A stretch of 15,290 bases of DNA from NCBI GenBank assembly GCA_023413185.1, contig JAEZQD010000059.1, forward strand, positions 1 to 15,290, given 5' to 3'. Of the stretch, positions 14,123-15,290 are shown in pieces (the stretch's first letter is position 1; every line of letters begins with the position of its first letter). The notes under the pieces were generated by a model. The model was not told the origin of the DNA. It was given only the letters and a program-made list of their open reading frames with translations, and did no database searches. The position numbers were made by a program, and so were the translations under genes. This DNA comes from Bacillota bacterium. GTDB taxonomy: Bacteria > Bacillota > Clostridia > Oscillospirales > Ruminococcaceae.

Positions 14123-14204
14123 TGGTGCGGGCGGTGGGACTTGAACCCACACGCCGAAGCATTGGCTCCTAAGACCAACGTGTCTGCCATTCCACCACGC
14201 CCGC
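14123..14204 (-). tRNA. tRNA-Leu (UAG anticodon)
   Basis: An 82-nt gene including an encoded CCA. The acceptor GCGGGCG pairs with CGCCCGC, followed by ACCA. The anticodon stem TTGGT/GCCAA encloses loop CTTAGGA with anticodon TAG, decoding CUN-type leucine codons. A long class II variable arm (TGCTTCGGCGTG) and the T-loop GGTTCAAGTCC are present. A perfect promoter lies upstream and a terminator directly after, so it is a stand-alone transcription unit. The 3' end borders the accessory-looking gene run at 11469-14018, consistent with tRNA genes serving as integration sites; no integrase or duplicated 3' end was found. Confidence 0.97.
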
Positions 14205-14272
14205 ATAGCTTGCCTTGTTGTTGCAGCGCAAAAACGGAGTAAAAACCGCCTGTCCGCAACAGCATAACATAG

Positions 14273-14301
14273 ATTATATCAGTCTTAGCCCTCACTGTCA
14301 A
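14273..14301 (-). promoter_or_regulatory. Consensus promoter of tRNA-Leu
   Basis: On the minus strand a perfect TTGACA (14296-14301) and perfect TATAAT (14273-14278) are separated by 17 bases. Start expected near 14266, about 60 nt before the mature tRNA. Confidence 0.92.
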
Positions 14302-14367
14302 CAGCGCATTTTGGGCGATTCTCAATCTTTTTTCTTCTTGAAACAGAGACGATTCTTTGTTAAACCT

Positions 14368-14396
14368 TTGACAACTTCGTGCTGCTGTGCTACAAT
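14368..14396 (+). promoter_or_regulatory. Promoter of the hydrogenase maturation genes
   Basis: Perfect TTGACA (14368-14373) and TACAAT (14391-14396) are separated by 17 bases. Start expected near 14403, leaving about 230 nt of leader before the regulator ORF. The 430-bp stretch 14205-14635 otherwise holds only the divergent tRNA promoter and this GC-rich leader; I recognise no riboswitch or terminator in it. Confidence 0.85.
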
Positions 14397-14635
14397 ACGG
14401 CTGTAGTTTTATAAGCAATGTGACCCCGCGCGCGCACGCGCCCGAGAACACAGGGCTTCGCTATTTTTTACCCGACCGCAAGGTGTTCCGAGCGGAAAGG
14501 CGCGCATTATGGCTTATCGCGTGTATGTTACATAACCGCTTGCCGTTATGCTCTCTTTTCGCGCCCTGTTGTCGGGGGGTGTGAAAAGGGAGCTTTTTGA
14601 TTTCTCATTTATTAAAAAGAAGGGACGGTTTTTGT

Positions 14636-14884
14636 ATGGATAAGCGGATTGGAATTGTGGGTATCGTTGTAGAGGATTTATCGTGCGTAGAGCAGGTAAA
14701 CGCCGTGCTGCACGAATTCGGGTATCTTGTTGTGGGGCGGATGGGTATTCCTTACCGCGAGCGCGGGGTGTCGGTGATATCCTTAATTGTAGACGGCGCA
14801 AACGATGAGATCAGCGCGATGACGGGCAGGCTTGGGCGTATCGCGGGCGCGTCGGTTAAATCGATGGTGACGAAAACCGCGTAG
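14636..14884 (+). CDS. TM1266-type iron-only hydrogenase system regulator
   Basis: An 82-residue protein matching the TM1266-type 'iron-only hydrogenase system regulator' family, a small ACT-like/NikR-C-like alpha-beta fold. The highly conserved centre reads VVGRMGIPYRERGVSVISLI (about residues 31-50), followed by VDGANDEISAMTGRLGRIAGASVKS, as in the family. It lacks a DNA-binding domain, so the name comes from genomic association; actual regulatory activity is unproven. The ATG at 14636 is ten bases after AAGGGA and gives the normal family N-terminus (MDKRIGIVGIVVED). hydG begins 79 bp downstream on the same strand, the usual gene order in hydrogenase-maturation loci, and both are probably transcribed from the 14368-14396 promoter. 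Confidence 0.93.
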   Translation: MDKRIGIVGIVVEDLSCVEQVNAVLHEFGYLVVGRMGIPYRERGVSVISLIVDGANDEISAMTGRLGRIAGASVKSMVTKTA

Positions 14885-14963
14885 CCTGCACGCATCACTG
14901 TAGGGAGTATCGTTTTTTGCGGGATGAACCCGCTGGCTAGTTTTTGGGAAGGATTTGTGTAGT

Positions 14964-15290
14964 ATGAATTTTTTAGAGAAGTACAGGGACGAGTTTGCGC
15001 GCTATGACGAGATGGAGCAAGACTTTATTGACGACGATAAGATATGGGCACAGCTCAACAAGTGGCAAAACCCCTCCCGCGAGGACGTGCGTAGGGTTCT
15101 AAAAAAGGCGGAGGGCTGTGTACGCCTTGACCCCGAAGAGACCGCCATCCTTATTCAAAACCAGGACAAGACCACGATAAACGAGATGTTTGAGCTGGCG
15201 CACAAACTCAAGCAGGAGGTGTACGGCGACCGCATCGTGTTCTTTGCACCGCTTTACATCAGCGACGAATGTGCAAACAACTGCACCTAC
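14964..15290 (+). CDS. hydG: [FeFe]-hydrogenase H-cluster radical SAM maturase HydG, N-terminal part
   Basis: The first 109 codons of HydG; the gene leaves the window at the right edge. HydG is a radical SAM tyrosine lyase that makes the CO and cyanide ligands of the [FeFe]-hydrogenase H-cluster. The N-terminal helical region (IWAQLNKWQNPSREDVRRVLKKAE) and LDPEETAILIQNQD...EMFELAHKLKQEVYGDRIVFFAPLYIS match HydG, and the window ends inside the cluster motif: DECANNCTY, to be completed as C-x3-C-x2-C by the next codon. The ATG is ten bases after GGGAAGGA. It is co-directional with the TM1266-type regulator. The C-terminal TIM-barrel end and auxiliary cluster cannot be checked here. Confidence 0.95.
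   Translation, partial: MNFLEKYRDEFARYDEMEQDFIDDDKIWAQLNKWQNPSREDVRRVLKKAEGCVRLDPEETAILIQNQDKTTINEMFELAHKLKQEVYGDRIVFFAPLYISDECANNCTY

Noticed and set aside
14113..14451. Open frame of about 112 codons on the minus strand over the tRNA-Leu region
   Set aside because: It runs straight through tRNA-Leu and its promoter; its C-terminal GRGGMADT...FKSHRPHHKT is the usual false translation of a leucine tRNA gene.
1..15290. CRISPR arrays, transposases, prophage genes or toxin-antitoxin pairs
   Set aside because: I looked for regularly spaced short repeats, transposase DDE-type proteins, IS-like inverted ends and phage structural genes and saw none. The only direct repeats of note are the two ~120-bp intergenic copies.

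Overview
The window looks like the chromosome of an anaerobic, fermentative Clostridia-class Firmicute, probably of the Oscillospiraceae/Ruminococcaceae type. The evidence is mid-range GC, purine-rich Shine-Dalgarno sites, sigma-A-type promoters, Gram-positive lipoprotein signals, a trmK-Nif3 pair, a LytTR/DUF3021 pair, and [FeFe]-hydrogenase maturation genes (TM1266-type regulator and hydG) at the right edge. Identifications come from reading motifs by eye; no database was searched.

Layout. 1-2605 (minus): a DUF1858 redox-disulfide protein, an MFS-type transporter, the tRNA m1A22 methyltransferase TrmK, and the N-terminus of a Nif3-family protein. 2676-5254 (plus): a strong promoter, an HlyD/MacA-like adaptor, a MacB/FtsX permease with no ATPase gene beside it, and an intrinsic terminator. 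5268-10058 (minus): a membrane-anchored PAF-acetylhydrolase-like esterase with its own promoter, DUF3021 and LytTR genes overlapping by ATGA, a GNAT acetyltransferase, and a GH3 beta-glucosidase lipoprotein.

10078-14122 (minus) looks like an accessory region beside a tRNA-Leu gene: an APH-like phosphotransferase, two unrelated predicted lipoproteins, and a HAD-fold protein lacking the usual catalytic aspartates. Two of the gaps hold copies of one ~120-bp repeat that carries a terminator hairpin and the next gene's promoter; a third gap holds a short remnant. The phosphotransferase is preceded by a promoter, a 20-codon leader ORF with a strong ribosome-binding site, and a terminator just before the gene. 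This is the layout of a translation-coupled attenuator.

14123-15290: tRNA-Leu(UAG) on minus with a perfect consensus promoter, a divergent plus-strand promoter, a ~230-nt untranslated leader, the hydrogenase-system regulator, and the start of hydG.

The strongest leads are the leader-peptide attenuator, the repeat-separated single-gene units next to tRNA-Leu, and the LytTR/DUF3021 pair next to an esterase promoter that carries a possible LytTR direct repeat.
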